The notes under the pieces are model-generated. The model was given only the letters and a program-made list of their open reading frames with translations, was not told where the DNA came from and ran no database searches. From positions 154,974,388-155,038,387 of the forward strand of contig OY294068.1 in NCBI GenBank assembly GCA_958510875.1: 64,000 nucleotides of DNA. The letters run 5' to 3'. The translations under genes and the position numbers were made by a program. This DNA comes from Endomychus coccineus. Taxonomy: Eukaryota; Arthropoda; Insecta; Coleoptera; Endomychidae. Positions 51,101 to 60,240 of this stretch are shown piece after piece; positions within the stretch are counted from its first letter, which is position 1; every line of letters starts with the position of its first letter.

Positions 51101-54100
51101 TAATTCCTTTCAACAACTTCTTTGAAAATAATGGCAATATTTATAACCAATGTAAACACTAATGATAATTGTGTAGTTTAAACAGGTTTTATTGAGTTTT
51201 CTTTTAGAATTTATCCAAGGAGTTTCACAGTTTAGTGTTAAAGGGGATAAATTGTCGAAACTGAGATTTGCTTTCCGGATCTATGATATGGATAATGATG
51301 GATTTATTTCCAACGGTGAACTGTTTCAGGTGAGTGGAAAATATATAGTTGTTCTTATTGGAAATGCTAGTTCTTATACATAACAGTTAATTTTAAATTT
51401 ATTATCACTTCGTTACAGTGCTTATGTTCTAACGTTGATGGAATTATGAAACTAATACCTGGCGGCATTTTTACTTTTTTAGAAAATGATAGAATAAAAC
51501 AGAAATTAACCGTGTCGTAGCGACAGAAAATAAAACAAAAATAACATGAATAAATTTTACCGCTATTCTTCATATTTGACAATAAATTACCGAATTATAA
51601 TGCTCAAGTCTCTATTAACATGTCACTAGGAACCATAAGATCTAAGATTTTAAACATTCGGAATATGTGTAACGTAACGTGCTGGAATCCCTAGAAATTA
51701 ATTATAAGTCCGATATCCTTTTGAACGATAAACAAATACTTAATATTTTCCGTTTGTTACCAGTTTTTCGTTTAATCCTGCGATGGGTGTTAAACAATTA
51801 GATAACATTTCACTAACCATATATCTTAAGATTATCATTAATAGGGTCGTTCAGTGAAACTAACATCATAAACTTTTTATGGATTATCTTATAGTGTCTG
51901 GACCCCTAATATACTGACAAAAATTTCAGACCAATAGCTTTATCCTGTACTGAAATAATTCAAGTTGAAGTTGCGCTGTTGGAAAAGTACCGAGAACAGC
52001 GCGTGACGTCACTATACGCACACACAGTCTAGTGGCCGCGGCATCGCTTGTGTTACTCGTATTTATCCTGTTGGTGAAGTGTGTTGTTCTTTTTAAAATG
52101 TACGCATTGAAAGCTGGATTTATGAAAGCTGATTCTGGCAATCTACCAGAAGTGGATATATTCATAATAATGAACTATTTCAACAAAAATAAGGACTTTA
52201 TTAGCAATGAAATGAAAGGAGTAAAATTACAACGTTAAGTAAACACACTAGATTTTATCAGAAGTATTCTTCTATACTTACACTGCAAATTCACTTGAAC
52301 ACCACGATCCGCGGTTTGTGTCGCAGTAGTAGTTTCTCTTTCTGTGTCTTCATTGAGAGCAGCCAAGTCATTATCAGAAATTTCAGTGATGCAAGTCTGC
52401 ATAATATTTAGTTTTTCCCGTTTTTTGAATATTCCCTAGGTCTGGTACTATGTACTTATTCACATAGTACCAAACCTAGGGAATATTCAAAAAACGGGAA
52501 AAACTAAATATTATGCAGACTTGCATCACTGAAATTTCTGATAATGACTTGGCTGCTCTTAATGAAGACACAGAAAGAGAAACTACTACGGTTTTTTTGG
52601 CAATCAAAAATATGCGGTATTACACCTAGCTTCATTTTTATTCTGCCACTTTTCACAGTTTTTAAGTACATGTAATATCCTTTTTTCAACCTGATATGAA
52701 AATGATGTATTAGAAATTAAACTCGCCCTCATTATATTGATATGCTCACATTAAAATGATCTTCGCAACAATATCTCGATCCTTTGTCAGACACAAAATC
52801 AGTTCTACGCATAGCACGCTGCCGAGCTTTCTTACTTTCTGGTTGGCAGGCAAACAAATGAATAGCTTATCCGGTGCATTTGTAGATGTATTCCTACACT
52901 CTGGTACCCCGCAACTTTTGCGAAAACTCTTTTTTACGCTCATTATTAATCAAACGACAGTAAATTCACGATACATATAGTCAACACACAACGAAAACTG
53001 ACCCGAGTTGACTAATAACGAATACCTCTTGTCTGGCGCCCATCAACCGTACGTATAGTGACGTCACAATCAGCCGTGCCTCGTTTAGACGCGCACGGAT
53101 ATCAAATATTAATTTTAGACTGTAAACATGTGAATAAAAAAAAATTATTTGGTAGTCAAGACTATTTGAATACAGTACAGGGTGTCCCATTTTGGGTACT
53201 TTTGCGGGGTATCTCCTTTATTTTTAAAGATAGAGAGTTGCGGTTTTCGCGACACTGTGCTACTTTTTCGTGAAACTCAAGATACCGTCAACAGAATTTT
53301 CATAGCCCTATCAGTTTTTAAGATACAGGGCATTTCTGAAAATGTTGCATTTTGTGACCCCCCTCGTATCTCCGTTATCCTTCAACTTATCGAAAAGGTA
53401 AAATAACATACTAATAGATTTTTTTCCGTAGAATGCAGTGGTGTAGATAACTTTTGTTACATATTTACTGTTTTTTAGTTATAAAGTAAACTTACGTTTT
53501 TTTTAAATGGAACACCCTGTATATTTATAGACTATAAAATTTGTCTTTTTTTTACATTTTCAAAAATATAAGATAGTATAAACTTTTTTTCAGAAACACG
53601 CAAATAATTGACAATTTTCAGGAATTAAATACATATTTTAATAGTAGGCTATGGATAACAATAATAAACAAGTGCAAGTTACATATTACTAACAAATAAT
53701 TGGATACCTTGTATATAGGTATCTATTAAAAAAAATTCCCATAGATCTTTTTTCTAACAGTAAGTTTGTAACAACAGTTTTGTGGCGTAAAGTGACAATA
53801 TAACAAAAACACAAAAAAATAACATTATTAAAAAAAATTAAATGTGATGGTCAAATTGACTACCATTTTCTCTAATGCAAAATTGGCACATCTTTGAGAT
53901 TCTTTGAATAGCGTTCAAAAGAACCATTGTTCTCATTCGCAGATTTCGAAAAGCTAAATGAATTGCCTCTCGAAGTTCTGCAATGCCGTCATATCGAGTT
54001 TTATATACTTCATTTTTTATATAGCCCCATAAAAAAAATCTAAAACTGAGAGATCTGGTGATCGTGGAGGCCATCTAACAGGTCCGTTGGTACCTATCCA

Positions 54101-57100
54101 TCTTTGAGAAAAGTTATTATTAAGAAAGGCCCTTAAGAGCCTAGAGTTATGACTTGGGGCACCATCTTGCTGTAGGTAAACAGCATTATACTGGGCTAAT
54201 GGAATGTTTTCGAGCAGTTCTGGAATAACTTCCTCAAAAATTTCTAGGTATCTACGTGCTGTAAGACCTCCTTCAAAAATCCTATAAACTATATGTCTAC
54301 CCAAAATAAAACATGAAACCCCAACTCCAAAGCGTCCTTGTTGTGCCCTTTCAAACATTAAATGCTAATTTTCACTATGCCAGTTCCTGGTATTGTGACG
54401 ATTGAAAATGCCAGCACTTGAAATAAAGCATTCGTCTGACCAGATAACAAGTCTGCCAAATAAATCGTTAGCATCGATTTGTTGCAAATACCACTGGCAA
54501 AACAGTGCCCGGCGCTCAGCATCGCCAGGATGCAAATGTTGTAGTATATTATATTTGTATGGATGATACTTATATTTCTTCAAGATCCTCTGAGCGTTAG
54601 TTTTTGGCACACCAATTTCCTTCTCAATTTTTCTACATGAGGACGAAGGTGTTGCTTCTATATATCCTAAAGTATCTATCTCTTTTCTTTCCCTGTTCTC
54701 TTTGTTGTATGTTTTAGGGCGCGGGTGAACAAATGATCCGTGCTCAACTAAATTTGCTTTTGAACGGGTAAATATCCCAAAAAACGGTTGCCTTCTTTCT
54801 GGATATCTAACAAGCAAAAATTAAAATGATAATAGAGATTTTCATAGCCATAATAGCTGACTCACCTTTGGAAATATAATTCCGAAACTTCTTCAGAATT
54901 TTCATTACTCTGTATAAAACATACCATCATATCATATTTCTCATAATTTTCGTAAACTGTCATTATTCAAAAAAAATTTATAAATATCTATTGAATAATG
55001 GTACCAAAAGAACGGAAATAAACAGCTTAAATGCGATAGAGATTTGACGTTTATTTCTGTTTCTTGTCATAAACAATATCAATGGCCTATTATTAAAATA
55101 TGTATTTAATTTCTGAAAATTGTCAATTATTTGCGTGTTTCTGAAAAAAAGTTTATACTATCATATATGTTTGAAAAGGTAAAAAAAAGACAAATTTTAT
55201 AGTCTATAAATATACAGGGTGTTCCATTTAAAAAAACATAAGTTTGCTTTATAACTCAAAAACACTAAATATGTAACAAAAGTTATCTACACCACTGCAT
55301 TCTACGGAAAAAAAAACTATTAGAATGTTATTTTACCTTTTCGATAAGTTGGAGGATAACGGAGATACGAGGGGGGTCACAAAATGCAACATTTTCAGAA
55401 ATGCCCTGTATCTTAAAAACTAAAAGGGCTATGAAAATTCTGTTGACGGCATCTTGAGTTTCACGAAAAAGTAGCACAGTGTCGCGAAAACTGCAACTCT
55501 CTATCTTTAAAAATATAGGAGATAACCCGCAAAAGTACCTAAAATGGGACACCTGTACTTTTGAATGATGAAATAAAAAAAAAATTTGAATGAGCCTATT
55601 ATATGTTTGAGAAGCTACGGTGTTGGCGGAACTGCGATGGGTTAAACAATTAAATAAAATTTCACTAACCATATATCCTAAGATTATCATTAATTATATG
55701 TTTGAAGAAGCTACGGTGTTGGCGGAACTAGTTGATTGAATGTTAATTAAATTATTGAAAATTCATAATAGTTTGATGAAGTTGGTGTCGATTTTATGTA
55801 AACCCATTATCACTTATTAGGAAAGGTTCCTAAGAAAAAATAAACCGGAATAAACTTATTAAACTTTGATACATTCAACATAATGCATTTCCAGACGACG
55901 GAAATCGCGTTGCCAAAATTTGCGGAAAAAAGATCATTGAAAATCGCCTCTGAATATTCATTATATCAAATAATCAAGTGCTATATGCCCTAAATGTTAA
56001 CATACGTAAACTGAAATTTGTGTAGGAATATTTGATGATGTTGGCTTCGTTTAAAAACTATATTACTCTTTTAAGTTTGATGTGTTAACATGACATGTTT
56101 TGATTGCACAGCATTATCGTCAATAATTCTAACGCAAGGGTTTTTAGCTATCTTAAAAACCTTAATTTAATTGAATGTCTAGAAATACTTTTTGACAATA
56201 ATTAACAAGATCATTTCAATGTGAATGTACCACTACTTGTAATCAATTGGTCAAGCATCCATGCCTCCCATTTCCATTGGTAACTAGGAAACAAGAGTTT
56301 GTATAAGAACGGATACCTGTTAAGACAGTACATGGGAAGGAGCACTGACAAGCCTGCAAGGTGTTAGTAGTAAGTGTAGTCAACAAACCGTTCATAATTT
56401 TCTTCCATTTCCGAACTTTTTAGGAACTGAATCATTTTGTGCGACATCGATATGTTATCTGAGATCCAGAATCAGGAAATGAAAAACAAAATAAAAGTCA
56501 ACTTTTTTGCTTTGTTTGCTGGTTCTGCGCATCAACCACAGCTCAGCGACTACGGCTTTTGTGTATTCCAGTCCACTTCGTGACTCTAGTCCCCTGTAGT
56601 ATTCTGTACAGGTTCTTCGCCGATTGGCTGTTGTACTCGTCGAGGGATAACCTAGGCTGCCCGAATATTACTTGTTTTTTGCGATCTAGGGCTTCGCATT
56701 CTCACAGTATATGTTTGGCTATTTCATTTGACTGTGACTAGTCAGGGACATTTTATTGCTCGGATCTGGTTCCTACTTATGTTGAGTAGTACGTCAGTTC
56801 TGTTTTACGACAGTTCTCTAATAAATGATTTCCCGTGGTGGATCGGAGGAGCTACATCCAGCGCTCCCTTTGTTGTTGTTTCACCCAGTCTATGCCACCT
56901 CGCACAGCAACATTTTTGAACAATATTAGGCAAAATTGAAACTGTAATAACCACATGCACATGTTATTGAAGTGTTCTTGTACATCGTAATTGCGAACCA
57001 TGTATTACAAACCCACTCATACAATTACAAAATCGGGTCTTTCTCTCTTAGAATACAACGGCGAACCTTTCTTAGACTTTGGAGGCTATATAAATGTAAG

Positions 57101-58670
57101 AGAGATTTATTAATTGAGTTTCTGGTCTTCATTCCTATGTATATAAGGATCATAATATAGTACCGTAGAAATAGGTACATAGATTCGTAAGTAATTCTAA
57201 GCAGATATTAATTCAAGAACTTTGATTACTGTAATCTTGAAGCTGTATAACTTGTTCTTATTTTGACATAAACATTGTTGAGTTCTAGTTTATAATTCGA
57301 TTAGTTATATTATAAAAAAAATTCTCAGAGAATAAGCATTTCAGTTCGAAAAACTGCACGAGTACTCTACAAACCCAGCGAAAAAACAGAGTATTGTAAC
57401 CAGTTGCAAATACCTCGACATGGACAAAAGGATCATGGTGACCGAAATTGCTGGTCAATTTTTTAAGGGACTTCGAAACGGTTGAGGCTATAGAAGGCCA
57501 TAGGTATCAGTATAGAAGGGCATAGGTATATCAGTTTGTTAGTAGCGACGTCATTGAAATCGTCGTTCGTTTGACTCCATTGCTGAATTTAAATCAAATC
57601 GTTTATTCAAATAGGCAGGCTGCCTATTACACGCAGTAAAAATGTCACAATTACCGACATAAGATACTGATATGTGTAACACCATAAAAAATATTTTATG
57701 ATACTAGAAAATTATTGAATACTCTTTGAATTTCAAAGAAATATATCACTTTCATCAATCTATTCACAATGTGGTACATTGTTTGATTTCTTAGTGGGAC
57801 ATCTGCTCATAGATGGCGTTAAATAATTTGGCCTTACTACCATTATGTTAGTCGGTTCAACAGAATAAATCGTTCAGTAACAGTACAAACTCTTGTTCTA
57901 TGATAGAACGAAACAGCTTCCTAGAACTATTATTGTGTAATATTACCGATCGATCCAGACTAGAGAGGCCTTATTGTTATATGGTAAAGGCCAACAATTG
58001 ATGAATTAATGTATTCATATATTCATTTATATCTCAATTGTTACATTGGTTTGGTTTGGTGTCGCCATCAAGTAATTCAACATTCTCCGTAACATTTAAA
58101 GTCCGAGAAATTTATTAGTCAATGGTGGTACATTGTTTGCTTTCTTAGTGGAACATGATGGCGTTAAATAATTTGTTCTCTCTACCATGCAGTTAGTCGG
58201 TTTTTATGTCTTCAACAGAATGATCGTTCAGTAACATTATCTTTATGGTTCTACTGATGAGCTCTGTGAGAGCTAAACAGCTGTCTAGAACTATTAGTTT
58301 GTAATGTTACTGATCGATGTAGGCTAGAGAGACCTCATCACCGTAATAAGATGCTATCCAAACTTCAGTAGGATTCTGTTTTGGCTGTTTATTGTAAATA
58401 TTATTGATTATACCAATTGAACTACACAAATAAACACTCCCGCGTTCCGGCGGTAAAGGATTTTTCTTCAATTTTTTATATGTATTGATGTGTTTGAAGG
58501 TGCTGAAAATGATGGTCGGAAATAACCTGAAAGATACGCAATTGCAACAAATAGTGGATAAAACTATTTTGTTTGCCGACAAGGACGAGGATGGCAAAAT
58601 TTCTTTCGAGGAGTTTTGCAATGTGGTGGGCAACACTGATGTCCACAAGAAGATGGTGGTGGATGTCTAG
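39141..58670 (+). CDS. CanB: Calcineurin B, Ca2+-binding regulatory subunit, whole gene (5 coding exons)
   Basis: Regulatory subunit of the Ca2+/calmodulin-dependent protein phosphatase calcineurin (PP2B), which binds the catalytic A subunit and acts in Ca2+ signalling to NFAT-like targets (family knowledge). Coding exons: 39141-39143, 39335-39374, 39432-39608, 51208-51329, 58500-58670; total 513 nt, 170 residues, the standard length. Seen: MGNESS, a myristoylation-type N terminus; four EF-hand loops at residues 31-42, 63-74, 100-111 and 141-152, each with the Asp/Glu ligands; C terminus HKKMVVDV. Introns 3 (11.6 kb) and 4 (7.2 kb) hold a LINE, P- and Tc1-type elements, a tandem array and a hammerhead repeat. 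Insects may have two CanB paralogues; I cannot say which this is. Confidence 0.95.
39335..39374 (+). CDS. CanB: CanB coding exon 2
   Basis: Residues 2-15, [14 protein letters not shown], between acceptor TTTTAG and donor GTAAGA. One base of the phenylalanine codon is contributed here and two by exon 3. Too short to be found as an open frame, but fixed by its match to the family N terminus. Confidence 0.88.
39432..39608 (+). CDS. CanB: CanB coding exon 3 (EF hands 1 and 2)
   Basis: Residues 15-74. [20 protein letters not shown] carries EF loop 1 ([12 protein letters not shown]), and EF loop 2 is [12 protein letters not shown], completed by exon 4. The intron before it is only 57 bases. The donor GTATGT follows the first base of a Glu codon. 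Confidence 0.95.
40166..43027 (-). CDS. LINE ORF2: endonuclease and reverse transcriptase
   Basis: Open from 43027 to the stop at 40166; the start is uncertain, since no ATG precedes the endonuclease domain. Apurinic-type endonuclease: [25 protein letters not shown] and FSDHKAI carry the expected Glu, Asp, Asn and His. Reverse transcriptase: [38 protein letters not shown] and the catalytic [10 protein letters not shown]-terminal segment of about 200 residues follows. No internal stops. Expected to copy its own RNA by target-primed reverse transcription. Confidence 0.88.
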   Translation of the reverse strand, partial: SKGTHFFDPKESIGFSHSKSNVLKYKQTPPNIIKQINIFYINIQSLFKKINELENYISENNIDIICLAEVWLMENELLNTKFPSMYLAAYFCREKIKHGGVCIFVKKSFKTKNYNACSMSTEVDAEFAAIELLEFNIIIVISYRSPNGNLAVYFEKLNSLLEQLPLDKRILVCGDFNINFKYQDRSVINCRDTFLSYDLRDMVHVDTRVTNRSNTRIDNAFTNMPDDMFCVKVHDPQFSDHKAILLNIKIEHSTHTTPICRPLTESGKIEFHSKVCNIDWSQFYSESCPNLQANVLINTLSNIHKKCFIEKKVNLLPLKCEWYNNKLRDMKRNLSTLQIIAQASNTEINKNMYKEYKKIYKWAINKSKITFNDNYINNSKNKQKAAWAIINNNKLNKKSCSNNSQLSADEFANHFINKINDLMKNFNIKDNTDFSAFLQKKKMPRNSFFLRPVEHNEISQIIKNLKNSKSRDFYGLEAETIKCVADILIKPIAELINNCFLHATYPECLKISLVSPVFKKGSQADYDSYRPISIIPVVAKIFETALKNRLINYLEAFNILDESQYGYRTGKSTTSALTNICEKILESFEKKEECTARFYDLSSAFDTVRHDLLLQKLNYYGIRGKSLKLFESYLNNRMQSVKYEGNISTKHLVKFGVPQGSILGPILFLVYLNDMFSVLPDNVHPTAYADDSSVFTSNESKDITKSTIEASEQNLFKWFYCNYLTLNLSKTETLNFSLISSKYKRDASVKLLGVYLDSSLNWQDHINYTSKRLSTSIYVLRRLACSVSLESRKMAYFAIFHNVVTYSILLWGGSCHAEQLFLLQKKAVRVLLQVGQREHCRPLFAKIGIMTLPCCFIFQCLLYVRRRGNDDKRKDVHSYDTRCGSQLILPRYRLSKTLNSHVYLSLKFYNKLPDYIKDEKITFSIFKIKIKRFLLNKCFYSHLEFLHYDFKHF
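42972..43844 (-). CDS. LINE ORF1, RNA-binding-type protein
   Basis: 290 codons from the first ATG; an internal start ([11 protein letters not shown]) at 43787 fits better. N-terminal part has helical, leucine-rich segments ([24 protein letters not shown]). The middle is Asn/Ser and Lys-rich with a basic run ([12 protein letters not shown]). The C-terminal part [13 protein letters not shown] and [11 protein letters not shown] resembles the RRM-like fold of LINE ORF1 proteins. It overlaps ORF2 by 56 bases. Confidence 0.75.
   Translation of the reverse strand: MISRAPVFYKVFKCLNFKKMVYTTRGEASKQQDVPRSQGMLPDDLKILLNSVIEEYTTPLMNEIVKLRQEILNIKESNIDLINLLTKINSNQHSERSENENENNCSLDYNNVDVKCNLNDSLPSDSSDNTVINLDIKKPIKKRSRKKQSTKEVVKSKHMKNQCANNQSINNLPTNKKSKEKVEIIIGKNTDKLEADAEFTAAERRLWIYVGRCRSTVTSEGVQSYLEQRAPGYKFEVTKLDTKGENAAFRVGADLKLADKLYAPSFWPNDTLIKRYTFFRSKRINRVQSF
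43890..46110. other. Intronic stretch without genes
   Basis: CanB intron 3 between the LINE and the P-type element. AT-rich; no repeat or reading frame I can support. Confidence 0.6.
46119..46682. mobile_element. P-superfamily non-autonomous element, copy 1
   Basis: 564 bases between CACGGTCGTACATACAGGTC and its complement. Flanks GTCTAGAA and GTCTAGGG (8 bp, 6 identical). Carries a THAP exon on the minus strand. An 8-bp duplication plus THAP domain points to the P superfamily. In CanB intron 3. Confidence 0.8.
46309..46530 (-). pseudogene. THAP exon in P-type element copy 1
   Basis: Minus-strand text [20 protein letters not shown], then [19 protein letters not shown] and YACEK. It matches the first part of a THAP finger: CxxxxC, the Pro, the invariant Trp, then a Cys. 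The exon ends where the element has lost the transposase core. Confidence 0.75.
47400..48480 (+). pseudogene. Degenerate non-LTR reverse transcriptase, 3' part
   Basis: Plus-strand blocks in changing frames: [32 protein letters not shown] (catalytic box), [19 protein letters not shown], and a C-terminal block from 48036 ([15 protein letters not shown] and following). Several frameshifts and stops. The tail at 48480-48510 is (ATTA)-rich. It differs in sequence from the LINE at 39840-43880. Confidence 0.75.
48893..49080. repeat. (ATCA)n run and GC-richer unknown island
   Basis: A run of ATCA units (48893-48916) leads into about 165 bases clearly richer in GC than the surroundings, with GGACTAGTCC and paired GGCTTCAA.../...TTGAAGCC. 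Probably the end of a retroelement; family unknown. Confidence 0.45.
49468..50605. repeat. Tandem array, four units of 280-287 bases
   Basis: CACCCAAAACTCCTTATTAT starts units at about 49468, 49755, 50035 and 50321. Each contains CTGATGTCATGAAAAGTGCA and AACCGTTTAAACTTT. Units are highly similar. Satellite-like, non-coding, in CanB intron 3. Confidence 0.92.
51208..51329 (+). CDS. CanB: CanB coding exon 4 (EF hand 3)
   Basis: Residues 74-114: [19 protein letters not shown], then EF loop 3 [12 protein letters not shown] and ELFQ. Acceptor TTTTAG; the donor GTGAGT follows an intact codon. Confidence 0.95.
52098..52234 (+). pseudogene. Second 5' exon in copy B (unknown protein)
   Basis: ATG 52098 starts [20 protein letters not shown], then [20 protein letters not shown] to KLQR. 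Almost identical to copy A, but the donor GTAAGT has become TTAAGT here. Similar protein in two diverged copies implies former coding use. Confidence 0.5.
52349..52565. repeat. Long near-perfect inverted repeat (about 100-base arms)
   Basis: Arms 52349-52453 and 52462-52565 are complementary with very few mismatches around a short ACTTATTC-like loop near 52457. Includes AGGGAATATTCAAAAAACGG and its complement. It lies in THAP element copy B where copy A has single-copy sequence, so it arose by local inverted duplication. Confidence 0.85.
52746..52943 (-). pseudogene. THAP zinc-finger remnant in copy B
   Basis: Minus-strand frame [20 protein letters not shown], then [19 protein letters not shown]. 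This is the first half of a C2CH THAP domain with both N-terminal cysteines. The second half has shifted frame compared with copy A. Confidence 0.75.
53178..55555 (-). mobile_element. Tc1/mariner-superfamily transposon with long terminal inverted repeats
   Basis: 2378 bases flanked by TA (53176-53177, 55556-55557). Ends CAGGGTGTCCCATTTTGGG and complement of CAGGTGTCCCATTTTAGG. Terminal inverted repeats run about 480 bases (53178-53655 and 55083-55555). It is nested in THAP element copy B; copy A shows the empty site with a single TA. Carries a broken transposase gene. Confidence 0.9.
53838..54963 (-). pseudogene. Tc1/mariner-type DDE transposase, broken
   Basis: Exon 1 (54866-54963) starts [16 protein letters not shown]; intron GTGAGT...TTGTTAG; exon 2 (from 54806) reads [18 protein letters not shown], helix-turn-helix region, then catalytic blocks WSDECF (first Asp), [10 protein letters not shown] (second Asp) and [13 protein letters not shown] (third acidic residue). 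An in-frame TAG at 54362-54364 splits the protein before [10 protein letters not shown], and a frameshift lies near an A-run at about 54030. It would cut and paste DNA at TA if intact. Confidence 0.88.
55740..57720. other. Intronic stretch without genes
   Basis: CanB intron 4. Short frames at 56559-56919 are not supported by motifs or by a repeat match. Confidence 0.6.
57893..57935 (+). ncRNA. Decayed hammerhead in the first tandem unit
   Basis: CTTGTTCTATGATAGAACG followed by GAAACAGCTTCCTAGAACTA. Keeps GAAAC, the AGCT loop and the TAGAAC half of stem I, but CTGATGA and stem II are deleted. Confidence 0.55.
58246..58293 (+). ncRNA. Type I hammerhead ribozyme, one core base changed
   Basis: Stem I TGGTTCTA (58246-58253) pairs with TAGAACTA (58286-58293). 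Core CTGATGA 58254-58260. Stem II GCTCT/AGAGC around loop GTG. Then TAAA at 58274-58277, where the consensus is GAAA. Short stem III C278-G283 with loop AGCT, and the cleavage-site TC at 58284-58285. All parts are in the right order. The G12-to-U change should cripple cleavage. Confidence 0.75.
58500..58670 (+). CDS. CanB: CanB coding exon 5 (EF hand 4, stop)
   Basis: Residues 115-170 and stop TAG. Reads [22 protein letters not shown] loop 4 [12 protein letters not shown], then [15 protein letters not shown]. The acceptor TTGAAG has a poor pyrimidine tract and lies about 170 bases downstream of a hammerhead repeat. Confidence 0.95.
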   Translation: MLKMMVGNNLKDTQLQQIVDKTILFADKDEDGKISFEEFCNVVGNTDVHKKMVVDV

Positions 58671-60240
58671 ACCAAAGGGACTTATGTCCAACATAGTACA
58701 TGACCATCTCCAGTAGTTTTAGTTCAACATTTACACAAAATCTGAATTTGCAAAACAAAAAAAAATTAATATTGATATCATAATGCTTCAACCATAATCT
58801 CACTTTCATTAGAGCATGTACCAAAATTATCGGCTCGTGCTGCTTGCATTCGTTTTTTAGGTTCCTGATATGCCTCTTCATTGAAATAACTGCAGAAATG
58901 CTTAATTTATTACATCATACCATACTCTAATGTAAAATTTCTATTTTAAATTTTGAACATTTTTATTCTGTTATTTGGTGGGAGGCATGTACATGATTTT
59001 CGAAATTAGATTAAAGTAATTTATAACTGGAAAGTATAAAGTCTTGTTTAAAATGTCTCTCTGAATAGACACTAACTTAGATATTTAGAGTGTATTTATT
59101 ACTACATGTGGTCTGTTTTAAATGTAAAACAAATTAATGTCCTAGTCGAAATATCAAAATCAATTCTTTAGCTAGAACCAACTATTATCCTGTTTACGCT
59201 CTGACTTAACTGCACTTTATCAATATTTTCAGTAGAAGTCTCCGTTTTCATTTAGTCTACCTTATTAGTCCAGTCTTCTAGTCTATCTATTTGAAATATC
59301 CGATCATGTAATTAATCGGTTCTTAACTTGAATTCCAAATGTTAGTTTTATCTAGCTTTGATGAAAGGGAATAGATTTTCCTTCATAATATCACTAGATA
59401 CCATACATGTCATATAGGCTTAAGAAGGATTTTTGTCATTTCTTTTTCATTCAGAGAATGTGTATATGCACAAAGGCTATGATTGTTGCACATTTAGTAT
59501 GATGTAATGTCTACGACCTAAGCATTAATGAAGGGAGCCTCTAGTATTTAATTTATGTGGCAAAATAGCGCCAGTATGTAAGGCTTCATTAACTCTGTAT
59601 AAATATATTAAGCTGCTGTTAATTCTATTGCATGTATTGTGCTTGTTGTTCCTTGTTAACGTATTTTTTAAAATAAAATAATGTATATTAATAATTGTTC
59701 TTTATACTTTATCTAGTTATTGTGTGTATAGATTAAACTTAAGAGGTCCAACCTCATTTTTAAAACTACTAATCCTAATTAATTATATGCTTTCTGATGT
59801 ACTTATCAATATAATGCTAATGTTAAAGACAAACTTACACTTAACGCCATGGGTTCCAGTGAAGTTGGTTACAGTGCACAACTGATTTTACTATTACCCA
59901 TATTTAAAAAAAAATCAATTAAAACTTCGACTTGAGTGGAAGGAATCGACGATATGAAAAAATCTCCTCGTGCCCTTTCACAACGGTGTTTTAAATGATT
60001 GAGAAATGATGAAGTGGGAATTCACTGATAGTTCTCTAAAGTGCGCGAGGGAATAAACACTGAATTTTTCTTGTTAGTATTAGGATTAACACGATTGATG
60101 TATATGGTAGATCACTTTAGATGGAAAGTTAAATTCCAACCTGTATAATATGTTATCTAATTGTGTTGTGTAAATTAGGATAATATAGTTATTGTTTATA
60201 ATTTATGTTGTTCAATAAAAATAATTTCACCTCTCAATTG
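58671..60240 (+). other. CanB: CanB 3' untranslated region (inferred)
   Basis: About 1.5 kb without coding signal after the CanB stop. Candidate polyadenylation signals AATAAA are at 59672-59677 and 60214-60219. The second is followed by a T- and GT-rich stretch and is the likelier distal end. The UTR extent is inferred from these signals only. Confidence 0.55.

Larger units (their letters stand above)
51840..55600. mobile_element. THAP-bearing mobile element, copy B, with nested transposon
   Basis: Ends AATAGGGTCGTTCAG and the complement of AATAGGCTCATTCA. Opposite orientation to copy A. It is interrupted at 53178-55555 by a Tc1-like transposon, and contains a long local hairpin (52349-52565) absent from copy A. 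It lies in CanB intron 4. A host sequence at 55630-55695 repeats the left flank (51778-51839) without an insertion. Confidence 0.75.
51778..55735. repeat. Host tandem duplication carrying the copy B insertion
   Basis: A host segment (TGCGATGGG ... ATTAAT, continuing TATATGTTTGA(A)GAAGCTACGG and GGCGGAAC) occurs twice in tandem. The first unit (51778-51839, resuming at 55601) is split by the THAP element; the second (about 55630-55730) is whole and shows the empty target. Confidence 0.75.
57730..58330 (+). repeat. Tandem hammerhead repeat (retrozyme-like), about 1.7 units
   Basis: A unit of about 354 bases starts GTGGTACATTGTTTG at 57770 and again at 58124, with the same order of later motifs (GATGGCGTTAAATAATTTG, TTAGTCGG, CGTTCAGTAACA, TAGAACTATTA). 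The second unit holds a nearly complete hammerhead fold. It is in CanB intron 4, 170 bases before exon 5. Confidence 0.75.

Noticed and set aside
54365..54817. 150-codon frame as an intact transposase
   Set aside because: It is only the N-terminal part; a TAG at 54362 and a later frameshift show the gene is broken.
58307..58881. Minus-strand frames over CanB exon 5
   Set aside because: Shadows of the exon and its flanks; no motif.
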